Shown: positions 25,774 through 34,253 of the stretch, one piece after another
Layout: the number at the start of each line of letters is the position of its first letter
Numbering within the stretch: the stretch's first letter is position 1
Origin: Limivivens faecihominis
GTDB lineage: Bacteria > Bacillota > Clostridia > Lachnospirales > Lachnospiraceae
Reading direction: 5' to 3'
Assembly (NCBI RefSeq): GCF_020686945.1
Contig: NZ_JAJEPR010000022.1
Span: 1-56,277 of the forward strand
DNA length: 56,277 nt
Notes under the pieces: generated by a model
Told to the model about the DNA's origin: nothing
Databases searched by the model: none
The model's input: the letters and a program-made list of their open reading frames with translations, nothing else
Made by a program: the position numbers and the translations under genes

Positions 25774-26826
25774 TTATTCGTAATCTTCGATGCGCCACTC
25801 GTCCAGCCAGTCGATGTAGACTTTGTCGCCGTCGAAGCGGAGGGGCAGCCATACATAGTCGGCAATGGAGGTATTGTGCATGTCAGGCATATTCAGGCGG
25901 TCGTCGGTCTGCTCTTCTTCTCTCCAGTCACCGCTGAAAATGCGCTCAAAGGTTTTCGCGTACTCTTCGTATTTCAGGTCCATGAGCTTCGGGAGCCAGC
26001 GGTCGGCACAGGCAATGTAGAGATCCTTTTTACCAGGCACCTTAAATACGGAAGAGATCTGAGAATGGAAGGAAGTATGGCTCGGATCGTCCACATGGGG
26101 ATCGCCCTGAACCGTGTAAGGGCCATGCCAGGTATCTGCGATGGCTGCCTCAGAGGGGTTCGGAAGATAGCCGGTGGTTCCGGAGGTCAGGAGGTAATGT
26201 TTGCCTTTTCTCTTAAAATGAGCGGTAGCTTCCCGTACGAAGGGCGGCTGGGTATGGGGGAAATGCGTGCTGTAATAGCCCGTCACATCGGTGTAATCCG
26301 GTGTCAGATCCGCGCAGATCGTCTCACTGTGAACCCGCTCGAAGTAATAGTAGGCCTTTCCGTCCTCGGCTACTGCCAGGTCAAAATCGCCGGCGCTCAT
26401 ATTCAGAGGCTTTAAGCCTTCCCTCACTTTCGTGTAGGGGCCAAGGATGTTGTCTGCGGTGAGAACCGTCTCGGTCTGGGTATTGTCCTTATTCATGATC
26501 TTCAGCCAGGCCACATATTTCTTCGTCGAAGCATTGTAGATGATGTGGGGACGGTCCATGCAGGCTTCCGGATTCAGGGAAGAATCGGGATCGTCAGGTT
26601 CCGGCGGGATGATGAGACCTTTGTCCTCCCAGTTATAGAGGTCCGTGGATGCATAGCAACGGACGCCCCAGTGCCAGATCTTGTTTTCGCCGGTGGTTTT
26701 CTCTTTATTCTCTCCATACCAGTAGTAAACGCCGTCTACATAGATGATGGAGCCGCCGTGGGCCTGGATTCGGTTGCCGTTTGTGTCCAGCCAGACCTGG
26801 CCCGGACGGATACTATTATATTTCAT
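25774..26826 (-). CDS. GH43 family glycoside hydrolase, galactanase-like
   Basis: A 350-residue cytoplasmic five-bladed beta-propeller. The opening IRPGQVWLDTNGNRIQAHGGSIIYVDGVYYWYGENKE is characteristic of the GH43 group that includes exo-beta-1,3-galactanases (subfamily 24 type), where the usual first Asp is replaced by the AHGG segment. RPHIIYN and the later DFDLAVAEDGKAYYYFE also fit. It is the last gene of an operon with a binding protein and two permeases, so it probably releases galactose from imported galactan or arabinogalactan fragments. Assignment to this subfamily is from remembered motif patterns; other GH43 activities are possible. Confidence 0.8.
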   Translation of the reverse strand: MKYNSIRPGQVWLDTNGNRIQAHGGSIIYVDGVYYWYGENKEKTTGENKIWHWGVRCYASTDLYNWEDKGLIIPPEPDDPDSSLNPEACMDRPHIIYNASTKKYVAWLKIMNKDNTQTETVLTADNILGPYTKVREGLKPLNMSAGDFDLAVAEDGKAYYYFERVHSETICADLTPDYTDVTGYYSTHFPHTQPPFVREATAHFKRKGKHYLLTSGTTGYLPNPSEAAIADTWHGPYTVQGDPHVDDPSHTSFHSQISSVFKVPGKKDLYIACADRWLPKLMDLKYEEYAKTFERIFSGDWREEEQTDDRLNMPDMHNTSIADYVWLPLRFDGDKVYIDWLDEWRIEDYE

Positions 26827-26850
26827 AAGTTATTTTCCTCCTTATATAAA

Positions 26851-27753
26851 TCACTCTTTTACGCCGCCCAGCGTAATACCTTTGACAAAGTATTTCTGGA
26901 AAAACGGATAAATCAGAAGAATGGGCAGGATGCCTACGGTTGCGATCGCCATACGGACAGTGGTGCTGGGCATCTGAATGTTCATGTTTCCGGTTGCGGA
27001 AGCACTCTGCCGCAGGGCGTTGATGTTTTCGTTGATGTTGTTCAGAACGATCTGAATCGTATAATACTGGCCGCCGCCGCGCTCTGTCAGATAGTACATA
27101 CCGTTCTGCCAGTCGTTCCAGTAGCTCAGAGCTGTCATCAGGCCGATAGTGGCGATGATGGGCAGGCTTAAGGGCATCACAATCCGGAAGAAAATGCCGA
27201 ACTCACTAGCTCCGTCCAGTCTTGCCGCCTCGATGAGGCTCGCCGGAATGCTGTTGGTGAAATAGTTGCGGACCAGAATGACGTTGAAGGCGTTCATCAG
27301 AAGGTTCGGAACGATCAGCGCCCAGATCGTGTTGCGGACGTGGAAATAGTTCACATAGCTGTAGTAGGTGGCTACCAGGCCGCCGTTAAAAAGCATGGTA
27401 AAAACCATCATAAAGCTCAAAAGCTTCATGCCCGGCACTTCCTGCTGGCAGATGGCATAGGCGAAAAGAGTCGTTACCATGATGCTGGCTGCCGTACCGA
27501 AAATTGTCACGACAATCGTCATAAGGTAAGCCCGACCGATGGTCGCCCACTGAACCGCAATGTAGCGGTAAGCATCCAGACTCCAGGAGCCCGGGAAAAA
27601 GCTGAAGCCGTTGGCTGTGGCCCAGGTGTTATCCGTAAGAGAGGCTACGATCAGCAGGATGAAAGGAAGCAGGGCCAGAAGAGCCAGAATCCCGCAGACA
27701 AGGTTTGCCAGGATCTGGGTATTTCGATATTCTTTTGATTTCATTTTCCCCAC
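26851..27753 (-). CDS. ABC sugar permease, LplC/YtcP type
   Basis: A 300-residue CUT1 permease. The EAA loop reads LIEAARLDGASEFGIFFRIVMP, and the C terminus FFQKYFVKGITLGGVKE is typical of LplC-like subunits, which handle complex oligosaccharides. It lies three bases downstream of its LplB-type partner and 24 bases upstream of the GH43 gene. Confidence 0.92.
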   Translation of the reverse strand: MGKMKSKEYRNTQILANLVCGILALLALLPFILLIVASLTDNTWATANGFSFFPGSWSLDAYRYIAVQWATIGRAYLMTIVVTIFGTAASIMVTTLFAYAICQQEVPGMKLLSFMMVFTMLFNGGLVATYYSYVNYFHVRNTIWALIVPNLLMNAFNVILVRNYFTNSIPASLIEAARLDGASEFGIFFRIVMPLSLPIIATIGLMTALSYWNDWQNGMYYLTERGGGQYYTIQIVLNNINENINALRQSASATGNMNIQMPSTTVRMAIATVGILPILLIYPFFQKYFVKGITLGGVKE

Positions 27754-27756
27754 CTC

Positions 27757-28686
27757 CTAGAACAGTGCGCTGTTTGACTCATAGCGCTTCACCAGTTTGT
27801 TTGCTGCAATGATCAGTATAAAGCCAACCACAGACTGGAAGACGCTGGCCGCACTGGACATGCTGTAATCGTTGTTTTTCATCAGAGCCTGATATACATA
27901 GACATCCAGGGTTCTCGTCACGGAGTAAAGGGCTCCGCTGTTTCTCGGCATCTGATAGAACAGACCGAAGTCGGAACGGAAGATCTGGCCCACACTCAGG
28001 ATAAACAGCGTGATGAGGGTCGGTTTCAAAAGGGGCAGGGTGATGTATTTGATCTGCTGCCACTTGCTGGCTCCGTCGATCTTCGCCGCCTCAAAGTAAT
28101 CCATGCTGATGCCGACAACGCTGGAAAGGTAGATGATCATGCTGTAACCCACGCTCTTCCAGACAGAGACGAAAATCAGAATAAAAGGCCAGTATTTTTT
28201 CTCCTGATACCAGTTGACCGCCTCAAGTCCCAGCGGTTCCAGAATGCTCTTGTTGAACATACCTGTCTCTGCTGAGAGAAAGGTATAAGCAAGATAGCTT
28301 ACGATAACCCAGCTCATCAGATAGGGAAGCAGGATCAGGCTCTGGTAAGCCTTCTTTGCCACACGGCTCTGAATCTCATTGATCAGGATGGCAATGGTAA
28401 TAGCAAGGGCATTTCCCACAATGAAAAAGGCCACATTGTAAAGAATCGTGTTCCGGGTGATGATCCAGGCATCCGCGGATGCAAAAAGGAATTTGAAGTT
28501 TTTAAAGCCTACCCAGGGACTTCCCCAGATTCCCTCGCGGAAATTCAGCTTTTTGAAAGCGATGGAAATTCCGAACATAGGAATGTAGTTGTTGATCAGC
28601 ATATACAGAAATCCCGGTAGTGCCATCAGATAAAAAGGCCAGATCCGTTTCCAGGAAATTTTCTTTTTTGCCCGTTTCTTACTCAT
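27757..28686 (-). CDS. ABC sugar permease, LplB type
   Basis: A 309-residue CUT1 permease with a basic N terminus and about six helices. The EAA loop reads YFEAAKIDGASKWQQIKYITLP, and NYIPMFGISIAFKKLNF near the start is the mark of LplB-like subunits. A strong hairpin separates it from the binding-protein gene upstream. Its partner is the next gene. Confidence 0.92.
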   Translation of the reverse strand: MSKKRAKKKISWKRIWPFYLMALPGFLYMLINNYIPMFGISIAFKKLNFREGIWGSPWVGFKNFKFLFASADAWIITRNTILYNVAFFIVGNALAITIAILINEIQSRVAKKAYQSLILLPYLMSWVIVSYLAYTFLSAETGMFNKSILEPLGLEAVNWYQEKKYWPFILIFVSVWKSVGYSMIIYLSSVVGISMDYFEAAKIDGASKWQQIKYITLPLLKPTLITLFILSVGQIFRSDFGLFYQMPRNSGALYSVTRTLDVYVYQALMKNNDYSMSSAASVFQSVVGFILIIAANKLVKRYESNSALF

Positions 28687-28708
28687 TGTGTTCCTCCTGT
28701 CTCTGATA

Positions 28709-28733
28709 GAGCCGGAGAAAAAATCTCCGGCTC
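28709..28733 (-). promoter_or_regulatory. Hairpin between binding-protein and permease genes
   Basis: A perfect 10-bp stem GAGCCGGAGA / TCTCCGGCTC with a five-base loop, without a T tract. Hairpins here usually protect the binding-protein mRNA from 3' decay and so raise its level over the permeases. A similar one occurs at 51541-51568. Confidence 0.7.
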
Positions 28734-28757
28734 CGAAAGTTTCTGTCTTTTCCTGCT

Positions 28758-30275
28758 TTACTCAGCTGCCTGACTTGCTGCCCAGTCATCCAGCTGTTTC
28801 TGGTTTTCTTCGATGACGGTATCGATACCTGCTGCTTTCAGAGCGCTCTGGAAGTCTGCCAGGTTGGTAGCCGGATCAACGGTACCGCAGTTCACGCTCG
28901 GGATGTACTGCTGGATGACTGCGGATACTGCGGAATACTCAGCAGATACGTTGTCGTTGATGAAGCAGTAGCCCAGTGCCGGGGATTTTCTGGAATCCGG
29001 AATGCTGTCACTGAACTCTCTGATGGTCTGGTTCATATCAATCGGGGTCGGGTCCATTACCGGCCATGCCAGTCTGTCACCGTATACGCCGAAGAGCTGG
29101 TAATACGGAAGCGTCTGGGGGTTGTCAGACAGATATTTGATCTTGGTTCCTGCATCTGTTTTCTCGATTACTTCGTAGTCCTGACCCTCAATACCATACT
29201 GAAGGAGCCATGCAGCCTCGTCATGAGCGTAGATATAGTTCAGAGCTTCCACAGCTTTTGCCGGGTTTGCAGAGGTGATGGGCACGCTCCAGAGGATGTT
29301 CTGGAAACGGTCGCCTGCGGTATAACCTTCAAGAACAGGAATGACGGTCAGATCCATACCTACTGCGGCCTCGGTAGCCTCTTCACCTCCTGGAGTGCTC
29401 CAACCGAAGTATCCCAGATAATTGCCTCCCTGCAGAAGCGTGTTTCTGTCCTCTGTGCTGGTAGCTGCGTCCTTGGAGATGAAGCCGGCCTGAGCCCAGT
29501 CATACATCAGCTGTGCGAAATTGGCATACTCATCTGTCTCATACATATTGGAAATGGTCATGTTTGTGAAATCCTGATCCAACATCAGAACACCGGAAGC
29601 GGTGGTGGATCCCAGCTTATCATACTCAAAAGCATTTCGACTTAAGGGTTCTTCACTGGTAGCCTCAGGAATCAGGCAGAAAAAGTTTTCTCCTTCTCCA
29701 TCTTTTACCTTCTGGAAAATTTCTGTAAATTCATCCATGGTATAGAGTTTGTTCTCATCGATCGTAATTCCATATTTCTCCAGAAGATCCGTTCTTGCAA
29801 GATAGCCATAAGATTCACCCTGAACGTAAGCATTGGGCAGTCCGTAAAGTGTTCCTCCGTAATAGCCGCCACTTAATGCAGAACCACATTTCTCTTTAAT
29901 ATCTTTTCCTTCGTTATCAATATAGTCATCCAGAGGCTCAATCAGGCCGCTACTCACCAGATTACCGACACCGGTTCCTACAGAGAGGCAAAGGTCGAGC
30001 TGCTCTCCGCTGGATACGGTCAGAACCGTCTCATTTGCCAATTCGGAGAAAGTTACCGGTTCCAGAGTGATATGTACGCCGATATCCGGCTCGGTCATAG
30101 CATTCAGAGCATCTTCAACTGCCTGAAAACCAGAACCGGTACTTCCAAGAGAGGGCCACTGCCATACGATCTCAGTGATCTCGCCGTCTTCTGCTGCGCT
30201 TACCGGAAGAACGCCGCCCATACCTGAAACTGCTGTTACTGCGCTCAAAAGAATTGCTGCGTATTTCTTTTTCAT
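28758..30275 (-). CDS. ABC sugar-binding protein (LplA-like)
   Basis: Extracellular binding protein of 505 residues, the large LplA type. The ATG at 30275 is chosen because AGGAGGTAACAGTA precedes it and it opens the signal peptide KKKYAAILLSAVTAVSG. The peptide ends around VSA-AED and has no lipobox cysteine. Mature segments include EIVWQWPS, the early GTGVGN, and YGLPNAYVQGESYGYLARTDLLEKYG. First gene of the operon binding protein, LplB, LplC, GH43. A two-component system encoded upstream on the same strand probably controls it. Confidence 0.9.
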   Translation of the reverse strand: MKKKYAAILLSAVTAVSGMGGVLPVSAAEDGEITEIVWQWPSLGSTGSGFQAVEDALNAMTEPDIGVHITLEPVTFSELANETVLTVSSGEQLDLCLSVGTGVGNLVSSGLIEPLDDYIDNEGKDIKEKCGSALSGGYYGGTLYGLPNAYVQGESYGYLARTDLLEKYGITIDENKLYTMDEFTEIFQKVKDGEGENFFCLIPEATSEEPLSRNAFEYDKLGSTTASGVLMLDQDFTNMTISNMYETDEYANFAQLMYDWAQAGFISKDAATSTEDRNTLLQGGNYLGYFGWSTPGGEEATEAAVGMDLTVIPVLEGYTAGDRFQNILWSVPITSANPAKAVEALNYIYAHDEAAWLLQYGIEGQDYEVIEKTDAGTKIKYLSDNPQTLPYYQLFGVYGDRLAWPVMDPTPIDMNQTIREFSDSIPDSRKSPALGYCFINDNVSAEYSAVSAVIQQYIPSVNCGTVDPATNLADFQSALKAAGIDTVIEENQKQLDDWAASQAAE

Positions 30276-30322
30276 TACTGTTACCTCCTGTTTTGTTTGG
30301 TACACGTTTTTTGGATGTTTTT

Positions 30323-30351
30323 ATTTTATCTGCTTTTCTGTTATTTTTCCA
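30323..30351 (-). promoter_or_regulatory. Promoter of the second importer operon
   Basis: On the minus strand TGGAAA (30346-30351), 17 bases, then TAAAAT (30323-30328). Both boxes are imperfect, fitting activation by the adjacent AraC-type response regulator. Confidence 0.55.
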
Positions 30352-30394
30352 TCACGAAACATAACCTGAACTTTACGATTCCGAACATTTCCAT

Positions 30395-30425
30395 AAAAAA
30401 TCCCGGAACCTTTCTGCTCCGGGAC
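30395..30425 (-). terminator. Terminator of the lactonase-kinase-regulator operon
   Basis: On the minus strand TCCCGGA pairs with TCCGGGA and is followed by six T, just after the response-regulator stop at 30434. Confidence 0.85.
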
Positions 30426-30433
30426 CTCATTTT

Positions 30434-31246
30434 TCAACTTTGCTTCTTTGTTTTCAGGAAATCTTCCTGATATTTCGCAGGGGACATCTCATAGTATTTT
30501 TTGAACATGTTGTAAAAATTCGTGTAATGGGAGTATCCCACCTTTTCCGCCGTCTCGTTGGCGTTGTACTGGCCGGTCTCCAGAATGGCTCCCGCCAGCT
30601 TCATCCGCTCATTGATGAGAAACTGTCCCACCGACACGCCTTTTTCCTTTTTAAAGAGGCGGTTTAAGTAGGCCGGGTGAAAATGGAACTCTTCCGCGAT
30701 GCGCTCCACATTGAGCTCGCTGTTTTTCAGCTCCTTTAAAATATATCGGCAAACCTCCTCGGCGGTTTCCTCGGGCTGAACCCTTCTCTGAGGGCTCTCT
30801 GAAGCTTCCCCTTCATGAATTTTTTCCTGAAAAAGCTGCCTTCCGTATTCCTCATACCGGGCAGTATCTCTTTTTCCCCGGATTCGATCCACGACTTTGC
30901 GGATCTTTTCTCCGATATCCTCGTACCGCGCCGGGATCAGAATATAATCCTGACAGCCCAGGATGATCGCCTCCTGAGCATAGGCAAACTTCGCATGGCA
31001 GGTGAGAAAAATGCACTCGATCTCTTTTTCCTGCTCCCGCACCCAGCGGAGAAGCCCCAGGCCGTTTTCTCCCGGCATCTCGATATCGCAGAGAAGGATA
31101 TCCACCGGATGCTCCGCAATACATGCTCTGGCTGCCTCCGTATCGTAGGCGGTATAGACTTCGCTGATGCCGTAGGAGGCCCAGTCCATATCTTTTTTCA
31201 TGGTCTCCGCTGTCAGCTGTTCATCATTCACTATCAAAAGGTTCAT
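30434..31246 (-). CDS. AraC-type (YesN-like) response regulator with an atypical receiver
   Basis: A 270-residue regulator: receiver domain (1-120) and a C-terminal AraC double helix-turn-helix (NSELNVERIAEEFHFHPAYLNRLFKKEKG, then AEKVGYSHYTNFYNMFKKYYEMSPAKY). The phospho-acceptor Asp is present in LLCDIEMP, but the acid pocket reads VNDEQ instead of VDDEQ and the switch lysine of KP is missing (ILIPARY). The start at 31246 has GGAGGAAG before it and lies within the end of the kinase gene. It probably activates the binding-protein operon just downstream. The altered pocket raises the question of whether it needs phosphorylation. Confidence 0.88.
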   Translation of the reverse strand: MNLLIVNDEQLTAETMKKDMDWASYGISEVYTAYDTEAARACIAEHPVDILLCDIEMPGENGLGLLRWVREQEKEIECIFLTCHAKFAYAQEAIILGCQDYILIPARYEDIGEKIRKVVDRIRGKRDTARYEEYGRQLFQEKIHEGEASESPQRRVQPEETAEEVCRYILKELKNSELNVERIAEEFHFHPAYLNRLFKKEKGVSVGQFLINERMKLAGAILETGQYNANETAEKVGYSHYTNFYNMFKKYYEMSPAKYQEDFLKTKKQS

Positions 31247-32909
31247 TTTCTTCCTCCAGATCATAGGGGAAGGTGACGGTCACGCAGACCCCCTCTCCCG
31301 GTTCTGAGCTGATCTCAATATCTGCTTTCTCTCCATAGGAATACCTCAGGCGTTTCAGGGAATTGGCGTAACCGATATGGAGCCCGTCTTTCCTCGGCTC
31401 CCGCATGGACCGATCCAGTTCCTCCACCTGTTCTTCCGTCATTCCACCTCCGTCATCCATAATCATAAAACTGACCATTCCGCCCTCGTACTGGCCCACA
31501 ATCGAGATGTGGGTCACTTTGCCCGGACTTATGGCATATTTTACAATATTTTCCACGAAATTGTGGAGGAGCAGCGGCGGCACCCGGACAAAAGCGATTT
31601 CCGGATCATATTCATAATCGGCCTCAATAGCTCCGGGATAACGAACCTTTGCCGTTCCGATATAAGCCTCGATCAGATGCTGTTCCTTCTCGAAAATTTC
31701 CAGATTCCGGCCGCTCCGGAAGAGATAGCGGAAATAGTCGGAAAGGTAAAGGATCACCTGCTGCACATCTTTTTCCTGTCCCCTCTGAGCCAGCGTATAG
31801 ATCAGGTTGAAGGTGTTCAGGAGAAAATGGGGGCGGATCTGCAGCTGGAGATTGGAAAGCTCCATCTGTTTCCGGTCCAGCTCCTTCTCGTAGACTTCAA
31901 TCTTCAGATCCTGTATTCGATCTGCCATCTTATTGAAGGACTGGAAGGAATGTTCATACTCGATCGAGTTGGCCTTCTCTGTGATACGGCAATCCAGATC
32001 GCCGTTTCTGAGGCGTTTCTGGGCCTGATTCAGGACCCGTAAGGGATGGAGAAGCAGACGCTGGATCAGCGCATAGAGAATCGGAATCAGGAGAAAGGCC
32101 ACAATACTGAAGGCATGCATGATTCCGTAGACTGCCTCAATTTTTCCAGTTACCTCATTCTGGGAAAGAACGGCATTGAGGAAAAAGCGGCCTCTCTTAC
32201 AATAGGAAGAGACCACCAGCTCATCCTTTGCCGCCTCTTTTTTCTCCGCATCCGAAAAACTCAGCTCGATGGATTCGTAATCCAGGTCTTTCTTCAGATC
32301 ATCCAGCAGCGTATCCAGGTAGATCCAGCCGCCGTAAGTGACCGTTCCGGAATCGATAAAAAGCCTTGCAGCCTCCCGGTCTTTGATCGTGGCTAAAGTC
32401 CAGCCGCCAGCGACCTCCCCCTCTTCCTGTTCCCGGATGTAAACCTCATCGTCTTTCCTAGAGTGAAAGGCACCGTCCCAGGTAATGACATCGTCCAGTT
32501 TCTTCAGATAAATAAACCAGGCATCTGTCACATTGGTGGTATCATAATAATTCTTCTGAGAATAATAAAATTTTACCTTTTCCCCTGCATATTTCTCATC
32601 TCCGGCCTGCTTGATTACCGTTAATCCATAAATATCATTATAGCGAAGATTGTAGAGAAGTTTTACCGTTGTTTCCATCTTATAATCCAGGTTAGTGAGA
32701 TAGGTATTCATCGAGTTCTGCACAGACACCCGCGCCTGTTCAATCAGAGTGCTCATCGTCCGCTCGCTGAGCCAGATTGCCAGAAAATTAAAGGGCAGAA
32801 TGAGTAGCAGCATCAGAAGAAGGACCTTCGTGGAGATGGACTGGATGAAATGAGAACAGAAGCCTTTCACCTTTGCCCAGATTTCCGGGGCTTTCTTCTC
32901 CTCCGTCAT
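31224..32909 (-). CDS. YesM-type sensor histidine kinase
   Basis: A 561-residue membrane kinase. A first helix near residues 27-47 (KVLLLMLLLILPFNFLAIWL), an extracellular sensing region to about residue 260, a second helix (AFSIVAFLLIPILYALI), a HAMP-like linker, then the His_kinase domain with LQIRPHFLLNTFNLIYTLA (phospho-His) and a C-terminal HATPase (DDGGGMTEE, GIGYANSLKRLRY-like end). The class pairs with YesN regulators to sense external oligosaccharides. It overlaps the lactonase gene by four bases and the regulator gene by 23. Confidence 0.92.
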   Translation of the reverse strand: MTEEKKAPEIWAKVKGFCSHFIQSISTKVLLLMLLLILPFNFLAIWLSERTMSTLIEQARVSVQNSMNTYLTNLDYKMETTVKLLYNLRYNDIYGLTVIKQAGDEKYAGEKVKFYYSQKNYYDTTNVTDAWFIYLKKLDDVITWDGAFHSRKDDEVYIREQEEGEVAGGWTLATIKDREAARLFIDSGTVTYGGWIYLDTLLDDLKKDLDYESIELSFSDAEKKEAAKDELVVSSYCKRGRFFLNAVLSQNEVTGKIEAVYGIMHAFSIVAFLLIPILYALIQRLLLHPLRVLNQAQKRLRNGDLDCRITEKANSIEYEHSFQSFNKMADRIQDLKIEVYEKELDRKQMELSNLQLQIRPHFLLNTFNLIYTLAQRGQEKDVQQVILYLSDYFRYLFRSGRNLEIFEKEQHLIEAYIGTAKVRYPGAIEADYEYDPEIAFVRVPPLLLHNFVENIVKYAISPGKVTHISIVGQYEGGMVSFMIMDDGGGMTEEQVEELDRSMREPRKDGLHIGYANSLKRLRYSYGEKADIEISSEPGEGVCVTVTFPYDLEEENEPFDSE

Positions 32910-34000
32910 GGCTCAAAGCAGAGACACACCGGTGTCGGCACCTCAAAAGTCCCGGTCAGAGTCAGTTTTCCGGTCTCCGGATCGACGGCATGGACGGCCA
33001 CCGTGTCACTGTTCTGCCCTCCGGCCAGCAGCCATTTGCCGCTGGGGTCAATGGCAAAGTTCCGCGGAGTCTTCACCCCGGCAGGGACAATCTCCACCAG
33101 GGAGAGCAGGCCGTCCTCCTGTACCTGATAAACGGCGATTGTATCCTCGCCCCGGCTGGAGACATAGAGGAATTTTTCATCCTTGGAAAGGTGGATATCC
33201 GCGGCGGTATTCTCCGGAGACCAGCCATTTTTCAGTGTGGAGAGAGTCTGAAGAAGCGTAAAGTTTCCATTTTCATAAGATAAGACCAGCACCTCGCAGC
33301 TGAGCTCGCAGGCTACATAGCAGCGGTCTCCCTTCCGATTAAAAAGGATAAGCCTCGGCCCCGTCTCCTCTCCCGTAGGGAAGATGATTTTTTCTGCTTC
33401 TTTCAAGCGGCCCTGCTTCTTGTCCACAGGATAGAGCACGAGCTCATCCAGGCCAAGATCCGCCGTCACTGCAAATTTTTCATCCCGCGTGAGGGTGATC
33501 GAATGAACATGAGGGCCTTCCTGGCGAGCAGGATTTCTGCCTTTTCCCGTATGCTGAATCACCTGAGCTTCTCCCACCGGCGCTCCGTCTTTGTCCAGGG
33601 GCCAGACTGCCAAACTTCCACCGGAATAGTTGGATACCAGTACCATTTTTCTCTCCCGGTCTGTCACCACATGGCAGGGATCCTCGCCACCGGTGGCTTT
33701 CTGAGAAAGTAATGTCAGTTCTCCATTTTTCTCCCGGCGATAGATATTGAGCGCACCGCCCTTTTTTCCTTTAAACGTCGTCAGCTCGTTGACGGCATAG
33801 AGAAGCTCTTTATCTGCGGAAAGGCTGACAAAAGAAGGATTGGCAGTTTCTGTCGGGGCTCCCTCCTCCATCAGAGTTCCTTTTTCCATATCAAAAAGGT
33901 ATGTATGGATGCCTTTGCCTTTCCCTTCGAATACTTCACCTGTTCCAAAAATCAATGGACGGCTGTATGTTCCCACATAAAATCTTGCGATCTGGTTCAT
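32906..34000 (-). CDS. Lactonase-family beta-propeller protein (6-phosphogluconolactonase-like)
   Basis: A 364-residue seven-bladed propeller of the lactonase family (YVGTYSRPLIFGTG, GIHTYLFDMEKGTL, NPSFVSLSADKELLYAVNE, FLYVSSRGEDTIAVYQV, TPRNFAIDPSGKWLLAGGQNSDTVAVHAVD). The best known member is YbhE/Pgl, which opens 6-phosphogluconolactone, but relatives act on other sugar lactones. No signal peptide. It is the first gene of an operon with a sensor kinase and regulator, overlapping the kinase gene by ATGA, so it may process a sugar lactone related to the sensed signal. The exact substrate is open. Confidence 0.85.
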   Translation of the reverse strand: MNQIARFYVGTYSRPLIFGTGEVFEGKGKGIHTYLFDMEKGTLMEEGAPTETANPSFVSLSADKELLYAVNELTTFKGKKGGALNIYRREKNGELTLLSQKATGGEDPCHVVTDRERKMVLVSNYSGGSLAVWPLDKDGAPVGEAQVIQHTGKGRNPARQEGPHVHSITLTRDEKFAVTADLGLDELVLYPVDKKQGRLKEAEKIIFPTGEETGPRLILFNRKGDRCYVACELSCEVLVLSYENGNFTLLQTLSTLKNGWSPENTAADIHLSKDEKFLYVSSRGEDTIAVYQVQEDGLLSLVEIVPAGVKTPRNFAIDPSGKWLLAGGQNSDTVAVHAVDPETGKLTLTGTFEVPTPVCLCFEP

Positions 34001-34054
34001 TTTCTACGCTCCTTATATCTGTCAGTGCTTGCTATCATCCTGTAAAGTACCTCA

Positions 34055-34124
34055 GTAAAGCGGACATTCGCAATCCGCTTCGCTACTTGCTCATGAACGC
34101 AGTCGCTTCGCGATCTGCGTTCAA
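34055..34124. repeat. Interspersed 70-bp repeat, copy A (intact)
   Basis: This 70-bp sequence recurs at 37030-37200. It can fold into two hairpins, GCGGA/TCCGC and GAACGCAG/CTGCGTTC. It lies in the otherwise gene-free 34001-34253 interval ahead of the lactonase operon; the rest of that interval holds the promoter at 34197-34225 and nothing else I can name. A related but diverged piece is at positions 8-55. Confidence 0.75.
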
Positions 34125-34196
34125 TCTGATATACCAGAACTGCCCTATCAGAAACCTTTGCCATACGTCAGGTTGATGCTTTTTTTACTTTTCAAA

Positions 34197-34225
34197 ATCA
34201 TATATCAACTTTTGTGATGATGCAA
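34197..34225 (-). promoter_or_regulatory. Promoter of the lactonase-kinase-regulator operon
   Basis: On the minus strand TTGCAT (34220-34225), 17 bases, then TATGAT (34197-34202). The leader to the lactonase ATG is about 190 bases and includes the interspersed repeat. Confidence 0.6.
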
Positions 34226-34253
34226 GTGCGAAAATAATCTTTTACATACAGTA

